Source of the DNA: Paragonimus westermani | Taxonomy: Eukaryota > Platyhelminthes > Trematoda > Plagiorchiida > Troglotrematidae | Reading direction: 5' to 3' | Length of the DNA: 64,000 bases | Assembly (NCBI GenBank): GCA_008508345.1 | Contig: QNGE01001231.1 | Location: forward strand, 87,571 to 151,570 | Shown: positions 1 to 11,614 of the stretch, in pieces | How positions within the stretch are numbered: position 1 is the first letter of the stretch | How the letters are laid out: the number at the start of each line of letters is the position of its first letter | The notes under the pieces: generated by a model | Told to the model about the DNA's origin: nothing | What the model saw: only the letters and a program-made list of their open reading frames with translations | The model's database searches: none | Translations under genes and position numbers: made by a program

Positions 1-203
1 CATAAGAATTGCTGGTTCCTCGATTACCAAGATCATTGGTTTTATGCGCACTTCCCCCGAGGTCTGGGAGCACCGAAGAGGCAAATCACACGGTTTAGAC
101 TGAGATTAATTAGGAAGTAGCGGGAACAAAACATTCGGAACTTCCGTGTTTGAAACCAATCTAGGGGTCAGAATCAGCAATTAAAACTGAACAAACATAA
201 ACT

Positions 204-641
204 TTAGAATGAATAGTAGGGTGAGGGTTCATGTGAACTTGAAATGGACGACGAATGCCCAGTGATACTCTTCGGAGGAATGTCAGCTCGTCTTGCTAAA
301 ACATCGGGCTCAAAAAGTTTGAAACAATTACCTGTAGCGACAGATTCCACACTCCCGGTGTCAGTGACCAATGAATGGTTAACACGGCCGTTCACAAAAT
401 AAGACCCGGCAATACGGTGTCCATCAGAGATATTAACGTAAAGTGCAAGGAAACTGAAATAAGTAGACAGAACACGCTGTATTGAAGGCTGTTGTATTAA
501 ACAAGCTTTAGTACTCTGACACAGTTTGATTGTGTTCAATCTTACATGTGCAGGGTTTAGAATAAAAAGCACACCTAAATCGGAAATGTTTGCGACTGCG
601 AGATTAGTGGTTGCTTCATCAACACTCGAAATTGTTATCAA
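204..641 (-). pseudogene. Gypsy-type retropepsin (aspartic protease) fragment
   Basis: An open stretch of 145 codons on the minus strand. Around residues 81-112 it follows the layout of Ty3/gypsy retropepsins: a hydrophobic strand (FVNG), then LVTDTGSVES, then a spacer ending in ITGH. The catalytic DTGS is intact (D94; codons at 351-362). One extra residue sits before the Asp compared with the usual L-[IV]-DTG pattern, which may reflect a small in-frame insertion. In a live element this protease would cut the Gag-Pol polyprotein. No gag is readable upstream, and the region that should hold reverse transcriptase runs off the left edge of the window, so this is a partial element. The family call is inferred from motif spacing; a host retropepsin-like protein is possible but less likely in this context. 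Confidence 0.5.
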
Positions 642-2812
642 CAGGAAACGGTCTAATAACTAACTTGTCACTGTGATTGACCTGGATGACAGCAACGGCA
701 ACTAGTGATTCACCACACGATGGGCTTCTCTGCTACGGATGTTTTGGCATCCTGTCATTGTTCACACAGATCTTGCGCAGTTCGGCAGTAGTAATGATTT
801 TCTTAGTAGATCATAAATACTAATTTTAGTAGCCAGCCGATTACGAAGTTGTACTTGTAGCTACTCACCGAAATCGCACACAGCCGCGGACGTCTGAAAT
901 CACGTGTAACTTACATTTCTTTTCGCAATTAAGTATGGAATTCACTCTTTTTAGCTGTTTCTGAATGATATGGTTGTACGCTTCAGGAGTAACTCACTCA
1001 ACCTATCATATGGAAGCATAATAGGGGGATTATAGAAGTATCAATTTCCCCAAGAACGTAGGTTCCTTTCCTAACAACTACGAGGATACACGCTGCTTTT
1101 TTCCTGTTACTAATTTCTACCGTGGTGATATAACGGGCATCAACATGCATCGAGTAATTATTAATTTCGCGCACACTCGAGTGAATGTTTAAAGCTTCCA
1201 AGTTGTAATGTCTCGTAATGAACTTAAGTGTCGTGGTGCCACCTGTATTAATCTGAAATCAAATACTATGAAATGCAAAACCCAATGCCAACTTCGGTGA
1301 ACTACTGGAAACACAGCGAACGCTGAAGAAATCGCAACTTACGGAGAAAGCAGTTAAAAGCGTTAGGGATGTAGTTACATGTACAATGCGGTTATGGTAC
1401 TCGGTTGCATGTAACACACGGCAGAAAGATCGGTAAGTCCAGAGCAGGATCCGCCTAACCGAAGAGTGTTTCTGGACACAAAAAGTCGATTAGTGCGATC
1501 GCTTTAGAAGACAATAACCTTGGGGTAAAAATGACGTAGCAGGATTAGGATAATTCATTGAATTTCACCCTAATGCCAATTCTATAAATCTGAATGGCCA
1601 ACAGCAGTCTGCTAGATTGGTCCGCGTTTCTGGAACAAAATAAAGACGGCAAAAACCAGCTTTTTTAATTTGTCGAGTTCAACAACATTTTAATGCAAAC
1701 AAAGCAGTATGATCAGCAGAGATTACCGAATGAAGTAAACTAACCACTAGTTTGTTGCAGTAACTTAGTAAGTACACACTCTGGAAATCCAGTCTACTCA
1801 CTTCCCAAAGTTAGTCGCATTATTGGGAAATTACAGTTTTTACTGCTTCTCGCAAATTATGGCTACAAAATTGGGTGGCACAAGACGTCTTTGTAAGAAA
1901 GAATTTGCTCGATCACCATGGTTAGAGTTCTCGAAGTTGGTTGTCGTTTAGAGTATTGCAGCTATTGACATCGGACGAAGTGTTCTTGACAACGACATCT
2001 AACAGAAAGATGTCGGCTTTTTTAAACAGATATTAGGAACCGTTGTTTAAAATGTGCGGTTGAGAGTCTATGCACGAGACTTCCGAGAGAGTATCAGAAA
2101 CCTGTACATGTTCCGCTTTAATCTAGTTTGTGTGCGTGCATACAGCCATGGTAAAACTTACTCATGTTACAAGGTTTCACAAGTCGTGTGGACTGTTGTC
2201 TTAGAGTACACAATGGAAACCTCCATCAAAGGAAGATCAACAACACGGAGACTGGTCTGATTAGACAGTCATTGCTGTCTGGAGAATGTGTTGAACATCA
2301 GGCCGCCGGCCTAAAACAAGTCACAGAAATCCGAACTAGTCATATACTGATCAAAGGTTCGCATATTGACAGGCTGATGAGGTCTTCTGTTATGAAATGA
2401 CCACTGCACAAGTCTTGCATTCGGTCACGTAAACCTCTGGAACATATTTTGGCCAGCCTATGTAATGTTTTACGGCCAGAGTATGATAATACGTTTTGTT
2501 GCAGATCCCTCACAACTGTGAAGCAATTGCATAGTGCTAATATGGCAGTGTTTTAGGCGATATATGTAAGCGAACGTAGTGCACACGTTGATCGAAAAAA
2601 GTGCGTCTAAAAAACCGGCGGTCGCTTTAAACAGCCAAAAGGACAGATGTTATGAATTAGACTATCTATAGGATTATCCGGAATTTAGAAAACAACCTCC
2701 CTGCGTTAGTTGTTAAAGGGCAGTAAGTTTAAAAAACCGAAAACTTCAAGTTCGAAATAGATATCGAATACACAAATAATGGTACAATCGTTGAAACTCA
2801 GCATCCGGCCGA
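642..2812. other. No gene recognised
   Basis: About 2.2 kb of AT-leaning sequence with only short ORFs in several frames (for example 998-1,201 minus and 2,054-2,400 plus), none resembling a known domain. It lies where the 5' LTR of the adjacent CsRn1-like element should be, but by eye it does not match the sequence after the pol gene. Confidence 0.5.
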
Positions 2813-3431
2813 ATTTGTAAAGGAGACTGTAATCAAGCGGGTAACCCTGCCAGAGAAGACCCGCATACAACAGCTTTTTGGTGGATTACAGTCGGGCAAC
2901 AAGCACCTCTCTACACTGCTTCGCGAGATGCAGCAAATTCTTAGTGGCTCCCATACAGACGAGTCACCGTTATGAGAGCTATGGATGCAGAGGATGCCGG
3001 AGACAGCCCGGGCTATGATATTTGTAGCCCGCTCGCAACCGTTCACAGAAGCTGTCGAGATCGCCGACCAATTATTCAAGCGTTCCCAGACATTTCTGGG
3101 CAATTCCGGCAACCCCAGATTAAGTGCCATCTCCACCACATCAGCCGTGGAACAGCCTGTGGGTTCCCACACGACCGAATTTGCAGAGGTCAAGGTCTTA
3201 TGAGCGGAATTAGCCGCTTTGCGCAGGGACTCAGACAGTATGACGATTGGCCGTTTCAGAAACCCGTTCCCACGACGTCGTCGCACCAGCAGGTCGCCAC
3301 GTCGAAGTAACTCAGCCTCCTAAAGACTTCTGCTGGTATCATGAACGGCATGGTGCTAAAGCCACTAGATGTTCAACCCCTTACCCTTTTCTCTCACCCC
3401 TTCAGGGAAACCGGGCCGTCAATGTGTAATG
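2813..3431 (+). pseudogene. gag: CsRn1/Kabuki-type Ty3 retrotransposon gag, broken
   Basis: Capsid-like coding sequence readable in one frame from about 2,814, interrupted by TGA at 2,973-2,975 and another stop at 3,201-3,203, then shifted by one frame before the nucleic-acid-binding finger. The order matches gag of CsRn1-clade elements: capsid helices (QQLF, LLREMQQIL, MQRMPE), a proline/arginine-rich linker (FRNPFPRRRR), then a finger beginning FCWYH. This clade has a CHCC finger; here the first Cys, the His and the second Cys are present (CWYH...RC), but the last Cys appears replaced by Tyr (CSTPY). A minus-strand ORF at 2,798-3,286 and several plus-strand ORFs here are shadows. No intact start codon can be assigned. 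Confidence 0.75.
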
Positions 3432-6400
3432 ACGGCTGATGTCGCGGGCGCATCCGCCCCCAGTCGTCTTGTTCGTTCGGCGGGACTCCACAGGGACCGC
3501 ATACGTGGTGGACGCAGAAGCGCAGTTTAGCGTATTCCCACACGCCCCCTCTGAGACGACAGAGTCAGGCGTTTCTCATCTGCGTACCGCCAATGGGACC
3601 GTTATCCAGACTTATGGTCAGCGTTCGCAGATGTTGGATTTGGGTCTCCGACGAAACTTCCGCTGGATTTTCGCGGTTGATGCCGTTCCGTTTGCCACCA
3701 TTTCGACTTTTTAGTCGAAACGCGACGCTGGAACCTGAGAGGTGCCTTTACACACTTGAGCATCAACGGCAATCGCACGACCGTCGTAGCCATCAGTCCT
3801 CTTTACGCAACACCGGCTGCTCCGCCGTCCTTTGCGGGACTTTTTCGACAGTCCCCACAATTAATCCGGGCATCTAATGCCGTGCACGCTGTGACCTCCA
3901 ATGTCACACATCACACCAGAACCAAAGGCCCGCCCGTATCGGCTAAGCCCCGCAGATTGGCTCCTGAGAAGCTTAAACTCGCTAAGGCAGAGTTAGAGCA
4001 CATGCTTCAATTCGGGACCATTCGCCCTTCCGGCAGTTCTTCAGCCTCACCAATTCATTTAGTTCCCAAAAAATCAAGGGACTGGCGTCCATGTGGTGAC
4101 TACTGTGGTTTAAATAGATTAACAGTCTCTGGTAAGTATCCCATTTCGCACATGCAGGATCTTACGACCTGCCTCTCGGGCAGAAAACATCTTCAGCAAA
4201 ACCGGTTTAGTTCGCATTTATTACTAAACCCCCGTGGTGGTTGAATTCGTTACCAACACCGCTGTGGCTACTCCATTTGCTCTTTTCGAGCTTTCCTGAA
4301 TGCTATTTGGATTGACCATTGCCACCTAGACGTTTCAGCGTTTTATGCACGAAGTCACCCGCGATCTAGATTTCGATTATCCCTACCTCAACGACATCCT
4401 GGTTGATACCTCTTCTGAGGAGCACTTTTCGCATCTACGTAACTTAGTTGAACGGCTGACTAAATACGGTATTATAGTGAGCCCAACAAAGCGCGAACTA
4501 AGCAAGTCGGCTATCAAATTTTAGGTCACCGAATTCCAGCCGATGGAATTGCTGCCCTTCCTGCCAAATTTCAAGCTATCCAAGATCATCCTGAACCTTT
4601 TTCCTTTAGGTAGCTTCGCAGATTTTGTGGCCGGGTAAATTATTACCGCTGATTCATTCCTTGTTGCGTGCACATTATGTAGCCGATAACCGACTTACTC
4701 TGCAGAGGCGGTCATAAACGGTCAGCGCGATTCACCGCTTGAAGAGCCTGTCTCCAAAATAGCCCTGCTTGCCCATTCTGATCCTAGAGCACAGCTGTCG
4801 ATTGTAAACGGCGTTTCCGATACAACCGTTGGCGCCGTGTTACAGCAGCTCGTTGAAAATCAATCGTAACCGTTAGCAATCTTCTCTAAACCATGGCAAC
4901 CCACAGTCTTGCGACAGTACACTCGGGAGAGTTGCTTACAATTTACCTCGCAATGCGCCATTTTAGCACACTGTTGAGAACTGACTGTTCACGGTCTACA
5001 CTAAGCATAAACGACTGGTGTACTCGTTGAACTCATTGCCGACAAGTATTCCCTCAGAGAAATCAGGCACATGGACCATTTCTCTCAGTTTACGACAAAT
5101 ATAGATGTTTCAGGTGTCCTTAAGCCTGTCACTGATGTTCTTTCACATGTATATCAGGTAAGCGATTCAATGATTAATGCTCCTGATTTGGCCGCCATGG
5201 CCATTGCTCAAACACGCCACTCTGAGATAGAGCCACTCAGTCAACGTAGCTCCCTCAAAGTACAGCCTGTTCCTTCAACTTCCTCTGAGGACCCCATCCT
5301 GTATGATGTTTCGTAAAGCGTAACTAAGCCCGTAGTGCTCTTATCATTTCGTCGTACGGCGTTCAACACACCGCATAACTTATCGCAACCTGGCATACGT
5401 GATTCAGTGAAGCTTATCTCTGAACGTTTGGTCGGGTCCAAAGTAAACCACGACGTCCGTACCCGGGCCCGCTGCTGTCTGGAATGTCAACGCTCCAAAC
5501 TTCATAAGCATACCAAGAGCCCTGTTGGTATCTTTCCTACACACGACGCACTTCATCATCATGTGCACGTCAACCTCGTCGGACCTTTGCCACCTTCTAA
5601 CGGCTTTACCTTCATCCTGACTTGTTTCGACTGTTTTACTAAGTGACCGGAAGCAATCCCACTTCTTGAATGTGCATCTGAAATAGTGGCTCGCGCCTTT
5701 TTGGAACGTTGGGTGGCTCTATCTGGCTATCGTGCAGCCGTGACTACCGATCGTGATCCTCATTTTGAAGGAGCTTTCACAGATCTCATGAATACCCGAG
5801 TTCAAGCACATACACACTACCGCCTATCATCCAGAGTCAAACGGGATGGTAGAACGCTTTCATCGTCAGTTGAAAGCAGCTCTCTGTGCGCAGTCGAACC
5901 TCACTTGTCAAGAGACTTTACAAATAGTCCTTCCTGGGTTGCATGACACCGTTAAGATGGACTTGAAGGCCACACCGGCTCAAGTTGTCTACGGTTGCAC
6001 TCTACGTTTACCCAAGGAATTGATGTCTCCTTCGACAATCAAACCTGTCGATTACGGAAGGCACGTAGCACGCTTACCGAACCATATGAGACAGCTGCGT
6101 CCAGTTCAACCACGAGAGCGGTCGTCACCTGTGCATTTGCACGAGGAAATTCCTTCCTGCTCTCACGTTTTCGCAGGCGCAGACGGTTCTCGCATGCCTC
6201 TGCAGCCGCCATACACAGACACTTTTTCTGTGTTACAACGAAGCGAAGTCTTCCACTGTCAAGTGTGGTGGTAAACCCGAAGTTGTTTCAACTGATCGAG
6301 TCAAACCCGCGTTGGTTGAAGAAGGTGGGTCGAATGTCCTGCAAGCACGTTCCGCCCCGTCGTCCCGTTCCGAACACACCTCAAAAGTGTCTGATGTCAG

Positions 6401-6494
6401 CCCTGCACCTGCCCCTCCATTGCGTGACCGACATAGTAGACGAGTGCGAAGGCCTGCAAGGTTTGCAGGGTACGTTAGTGTTCGCTACATTTAA
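3432..6494 (+). pseudogene. pol: CsRn1/Kabuki-type Ty3 retrotransposon pol: protease, RT, RNase H, integrase, broken
   Basis: Domains follow in the order expected for Ty3-like pol across several frames. Protease, about 3,439-3,714: the catalytic DTG position reads DAE, followed by the usual AQ-S-V. Reverse transcriptase, from about 3,930: the N-terminal part is uninterrupted to about 4,190; the YLDD catalytic box near 4,384-4,395 reads YLND. RNase H, about 4,735-5,000: recognised by TTVGAVLQQ. Integrase zinc-binding region, about 5,395-5,520 (CLECQRSK), then the core: the first catalytic Asp position reads Asn (HVNLVGPLP), while the TTDRDPHF and MVERFH segments keep the second Asp and the Glu. 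The C-terminal tail ends near 6,494. Stops and frameshifts are frequent from 4,230. The element is dead by several independent mutations. Confidence 0.85.
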
Positions 6495-7979
6495 AGTGCT
6501 CGTCCGTAACGACTATCTCGTTACCGTTATTTGGTGTCACCACTTTTCTGTATACACTAACGCGTTTTCCCGAGTTCTTTTCTTCCCACTTGTGATTTTT
6601 TTGGAGTTGCGTAGTCCGCTGTGATAGATACGCACCGAAGACTAAATGACCCAAATAACGTACTTAAACAGCACCGTTAGTGCGCAACCGACCACTTTAT
6701 GGACTATTCTCTCTGTTATTCCCTTGTGCTTTCTACCAGCTGGCAACATTTTGGTACACCCATCACCGCATGCCTATTGTGTAACGAAGGCCCTCTGTTT
6801 ACCTTAGTGGATTCCCGGAGAGAAGCTCTGTAGCGATCTCTTGGAATGGCTTAATTTTTGTGGGTATTTTGTTGCAAAACTGGACGCTTCCTGTCGAGGC
6901 AGGTCTTATTTCCAATAAGGTGGAAATCCTTCACTTCCCTCGTTCCGCGCGCCGCACTAAGACGCTTGCTGGCTGTACATATATTTCCTCCTCGGTCATG
7001 GCAATACATAGAGTACTGCACCATTTTTTGTCTTCTGAATTATTTCTACTGAGTTATTCGCCGAACCTGGGGTGGAACTTTGTGGGAGTCCCCACAACTG
7101 GAGTCCGAGAAAAACCCCCGGGACAACAAAAAAGTAAGGCACGTGTACTAACGAAACCCGGGACGAGACTATATGGATTTGAAAACGATATTGTATGTAA
7201 AACCTGAAACGTGACTGTTCTCACGTTAGTACACTGTTCATATGAAGAGACCACGTAAAACAATGGCTCAACGCAACACCCGATAGAGTTGTTTGAAGAC
7301 GTCTGTTTTGTTTACGTAATGTGTGCAAGACGCTGTGCAATTGCGGTGGAAGAACTCAGAATGAAGAAATATTTTGGTGGTTAGGACAGATAACTTGTAA
7401 CTGGGAACGTATCGTCTGGCTCAGCTAGAATGCCTGCATATTTCAAAGGTCAACACTTACTCAAAAAAGAACAGTGTGGATAAGAGACGAGGTTGGAAAA
7501 ATGAGAAACATCATACCGTTCGTAATTTATGCGATAAAATTAAAATTTCACAGCATTGCCTAATAACGGCAGGAGAGTTTGTCGTACCTGAAACACTGAC
7601 AGTGAAATTTGGCTGGATCGCGTAAGACGCCAAATTTACGTTCAGCACTGAAACACAAATAGACAACAGACTCCGCTTCAACTTGTAGTGAGCTGAATAA
7701 TCAGTTCTCCACAGTAGCCATAACCAGGTTTTGAGAGTATTCTTGCTTAAACTGATATCAACACTGTGACCACATCTGACAGAAGTCGAGCCTTCCGGTT
7801 ACCGTTCGAAATTTTCACTCTGCTTCATTGTGCACTTTTACGTGTGAGAAGCGCAGATTTAGGCGAACTTAATTGTCGTCATTGTGCTGCTGCCTTCCGG
7901 TCGACCCAACATGCAATAGGCGCCAGATCTGCGCGACCACCCTCAGTAAACGGAATATCGGCAGCTGAGAAGAGTGTAA
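6495..7979. other. Sequence downstream of the CsRn1-like element; no LTR or gene recognised
   Basis: The 3' LTR of the preceding element should start here, but no stretch matches the region 5' of gag, so no LTR pair can be drawn. ORFs at 6,858-7,207 and 7,766-8,011 have no recognisable domain. Confidence 0.4.
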
Positions 7980-8300
7980 AGACACAATACGGTCTCGCTG
8001 AAGACACATGATGCTTGTCTGGTAGCCACACACTGACGGTTGGTGGCATCCGTTGTGGATTAGCCTGTCAGTGACCGATGCAAAGGGATGTCTGCGCCTA
8101 ATCACTACCACAAGCGGCTTACACCTCACCACTTGTGGTCCCACTCATACATTAAGTACTCAGTGTAAACCCGAAGGATTAAGGCCAGGAGGTGTGTCAG
8201 CGTGTGTCGAGCCGGCCATTGTTGATCAGCCAATTGATAGACTAGCTGTCTTGACACGTTATCAATGAAACAATCCACCGGTCGCTCACAGGTTGTTCTG
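7980..8300. repeat. Dispersed repeat R1, copy 1
   Basis: Aligns by eye, in the same orientation, with 22,340-22,610. Shared blocks include GGTTGGTGG, TGGATTA, CACCACTTGTGG versus CCACCTGTCG, AGGCCAGGAGGTGTG versus AGACCAGGAGGTGTG, and a terminal region with GATAGACTAGC versus GATAAACTAGC. Divergence is substantial, with indels, so both copies are old. Neither copy has a clear coding frame; a SINE or the end of a longer element is possible. Boundaries are approximate. Confidence 0.6.
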
Positions 8301-11300
8301 AAACTCTTAACTCCTATTTCATAACATCCGACAATAAGGCCGTTGAACAAGAGGCTCGTGTCTTTTAGTGTTGGCCGACATACTAGCCAGCAACAGTACA
8401 TAAGTATGGTAGATGACCAGACTGCGCATGGACTATACCGAAACCCTATTTCAACCGAAAAGCAATTCAGTTCCGTCACATATCACGTGTATTATCGCAC
8501 TTAGTCAAAAGAGGGCATGATGCGGTAAATAAAATGTTTGCAAAGTTAGTACAAGCCACCAGATTAATATCTAATGCTGACTCCATCGAAGCAGTCAACG
8601 GAAACGCATTTCGAGCCATCGTCAAACGTCTGGCACAAACTCGTTGATTGAGGTCGACCACATCTATTCAGCGGTATCCTTATGCAGGCAGTTCAGTCAG
8701 ACTGATTTTATTCTTCAGTGAAAATCACACCATTGGTGAACCCAGAGAACTTGATGTTCTATCCATCCTGAACGCTAGCAAGTGAGCAACTGGACTAGTG
8801 AAGGGTTAGCGGGTCATTTGAGGCGTTGAACATGCTTAGTGATTAATCAATTTCCGAGGCATTCCTGGCTCTGCTGGATGGACGTCATCCTCGTCCAGAT
8901 AAAATACCAGCGCCCGATGTGGACGGTGGTAAGTAAAAAGTTCCAGGACACCGTCCGATCCGAACAGCAGAACAGAGATGTCACACTGGCTCAGACACCA
9001 GAGCGACCTTTCCAGTCACAGCAATTCACCCGCCAGTGGTCTACCGAGAGATACAGCGGCCGGTCACCTTGCATCCCACAGCACCACCCGACACGTCGGT
9101 GACACAACAGAGTGAAGTACAGCCAATAATGTGATCTTTCGGGTATGAAGTGCATGATCAGCACCAGCTGCAGACATTCACCAGACTTGTCGCAATAACT
9201 CGAGGGAGCATCTTCGGCACAATGGTTATCAAGGCACTTATCACAAAACCCGTAACGATTCGAAGCTGGTTAATAAGTTGGAGTGAGTACTAAAGCGCAC
9301 CGTACTACAGGGTGTATTGGGAAAACTGGCTCAAGAAACCGGAACCGTTAATATTTTCGAGGTTCATAAATTCCGCATGCGCTGGGTGCAACCAGACGGT
9401 CCCAGGTGAGACGGGAGTAATCGCCGTAACCCGATGGCAGGTGACGATGTCATTGAGCCACTATGAAAGGATGTTACATAATACCTAGCCCCAGACGGAC
9501 AACTTACGGTAAAATAGCCGGTATTATTAATGCCGAATTCCGGAAACCGGTTCAAAATGAGAGGCACAATCCACGAAGATCACCACCTTCAAAGAACCCA
9601 GTTACCTGATATGCATGTCGTCTTCAGGTTAGTAAAACACCTGCACATGCGTCGATGAGATCTAGACAGAAAGCGAACTCCATACAGACCGTTAGGAAAT
9701 CCTGCAGCGTCCTTTATAGCACCATTCACTGAACTGAAAAAGGGAGAGATGGGGGCAATTCTGGCGGGGAAAGATAGTTGCTCGTGAGTCCCCATCCGAA
9801 CGCAGGGAGCATATGGTGACCCCGGAAGATTAGCACTCTGAGGAGCCCTACATGGAGGTAGACGCTACTGACCGCAAGCAAACTGAGAAGCACCAAGTAA
9901 ACAACCACTGGTGGCAATTCATCTTGAAACTACACGCACCTAATGAGTTTCTACTTCCGGTGCGACGGTTGAGGCAAACACTGTGGAGCAACCAGAACCC
10001 AGTAGTGATGCAAAGAATGACAGCTAGCAGAAACTATGCTTCCCAAATCACTCTTGAGACTACTAACGCTTGCGGTGCCCAACTCCTGGCACCGTCCTAG
10101 ACCCACACTTCAACAACTTGAGCTCCACAAAGAACTTAGCTCCAAGAAAACCGGGACCTCATTGCCTACACAACTAGATTCAGATCAACTAAACCATCAG
10201 ACACTTGCTGAACCCAACCATACGGCCAATTCTGAAACAAAATACTCCCCACCCGCTGAATGTCCGACAGAGAGGACTAATTAAGGTTGAACTCCGCAGG
10301 ACCGAATCGACAGACTACTACCTCTTCCGGACATGAGCGAAAAATCGACCACCAGTACAGAGGAGCCCTGTCGTCGAGTCTCATGGCAGTTTGTCACGCT
10401 TGGGAGCCATGTTCACACTCACGTAAGCTCCGTCCCCGTACCTCAACCTCGTCTGCCCCCCGAGTTCTAGGGTCGTGCCCAGCAGCAGATGGAGGGGATC
10501 CGACCGACTCCCTCAGTCAAACGCACAACCCACTCGCAGTCACGGCTTGCGGCTCTACAGGATGCCAACGGTGTACATACCCAACCCACGGCAGCACCTT
10601 TCAGCCATGCTCATCACAATCGAGTAACTAACAAGCAACCGCAAACAAAGGTGCGGACAAAATAAATGCCAATAACACGACCACGTTGTGTCAACATCTC
10701 AGTGTGTGGCACGCTTTGGATGAGGCACCAACTACCAATGAGGCTTACCCATCACCTCCAGAGCAGTACAACTCGAATTTCCGATCCGCATCGACAACCC
10801 AAGACAACGAAAGCACACCCCTCAGCAAGTAGATTTTAAAAATGGGCATGCTGTTAGGAGGTCCAGAAACATCACAACCGCATTCGGGGGCAACCCAACA
10901 AAACGGCCAAAAACAAAATCCCAGCCAGAACTTACTTTAAAGCGAACTTTTATTGACAACCAATTAACATTTTAAGGAATTAACACCATTGGTCAGCTTC
11001 CGTGTAATCCACCATCCAAATACAAGCACATAAATCAACACTGACCACGTACCAAGGCCCACGTTCTGAAATCACTCCACCGCCGCTCAACCGAAAACAC
11101 ACATGCGACGGTGGAATCACGGCCTACAGATATGCAAACTAGAGACAAACGTCTCAGCACAGTCGATGTGCAGTCTGGTTGGTGCGCTGATTGAAGGCGC
11201 GCCGACATTTTGATCCGGGTGTGCGCACCAGGTCACGGCCAAAATGCAGGTTAATGGCACTTGTGCCAGTTCCGCGAAGCTGATGAACAACTTAGCGCAG

Positions 11301-11614
11301 CTTGATGGTTGTGAACCACCAAATCAAAGCTTCTGGGGGCAAAATGCCCATCTGTACAATGGGGATATAATACAGTGGAAAGGGGGTCTCGTTCATATAT
11401 GGCTAAAGTTGATAACAAAAAAAACACTCAAAAAAACGGTACCCAAACTGTAAAGGACAGTGAGGGATAAGGAAACTATACAGCATATCACGAATGGGAA
11501 TGAATCCATCATTGAAGCTGCAAAGAAAATAAGGGATCCTAAATCAATGTTCGTGATTCTGTGGCGAGCATCTTGGATTGAAACCTCGAAGTCACCGGGA
11601 AGAAAAGCTTTTGG
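8301..11614. other. Gene-poor stretch, partly A/C-rich
   Basis: About 3.3 kb with no recognised domain. Between roughly 9,850 and 11,100 the plus strand is noticeably A and C rich, which gives open frames with Pro/Thr/Ser/Gln-rich translations (for example 10,036-10,631). These look compositional rather than selected. Confidence 0.4.

Noticed and set aside
2798..3286. 162-codon minus-strand ORF
   Set aside because: It lies antisense to the CsRn1-type gag, whose plus-strand frames match a known family; the minus-strand translation matches nothing.
2400..7200. LTRs of the CsRn1-type element
   Set aside because: No matching sequence found between the region before gag and the region after pol, and no convincing primer-binding site.
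10036..10631. Pro/Thr/Ser-rich plus-strand ORFs
   Set aside because: Explained by the A/C-rich composition of the plus strand; no domain, no splice signals and no repeat of the pattern elsewhere.
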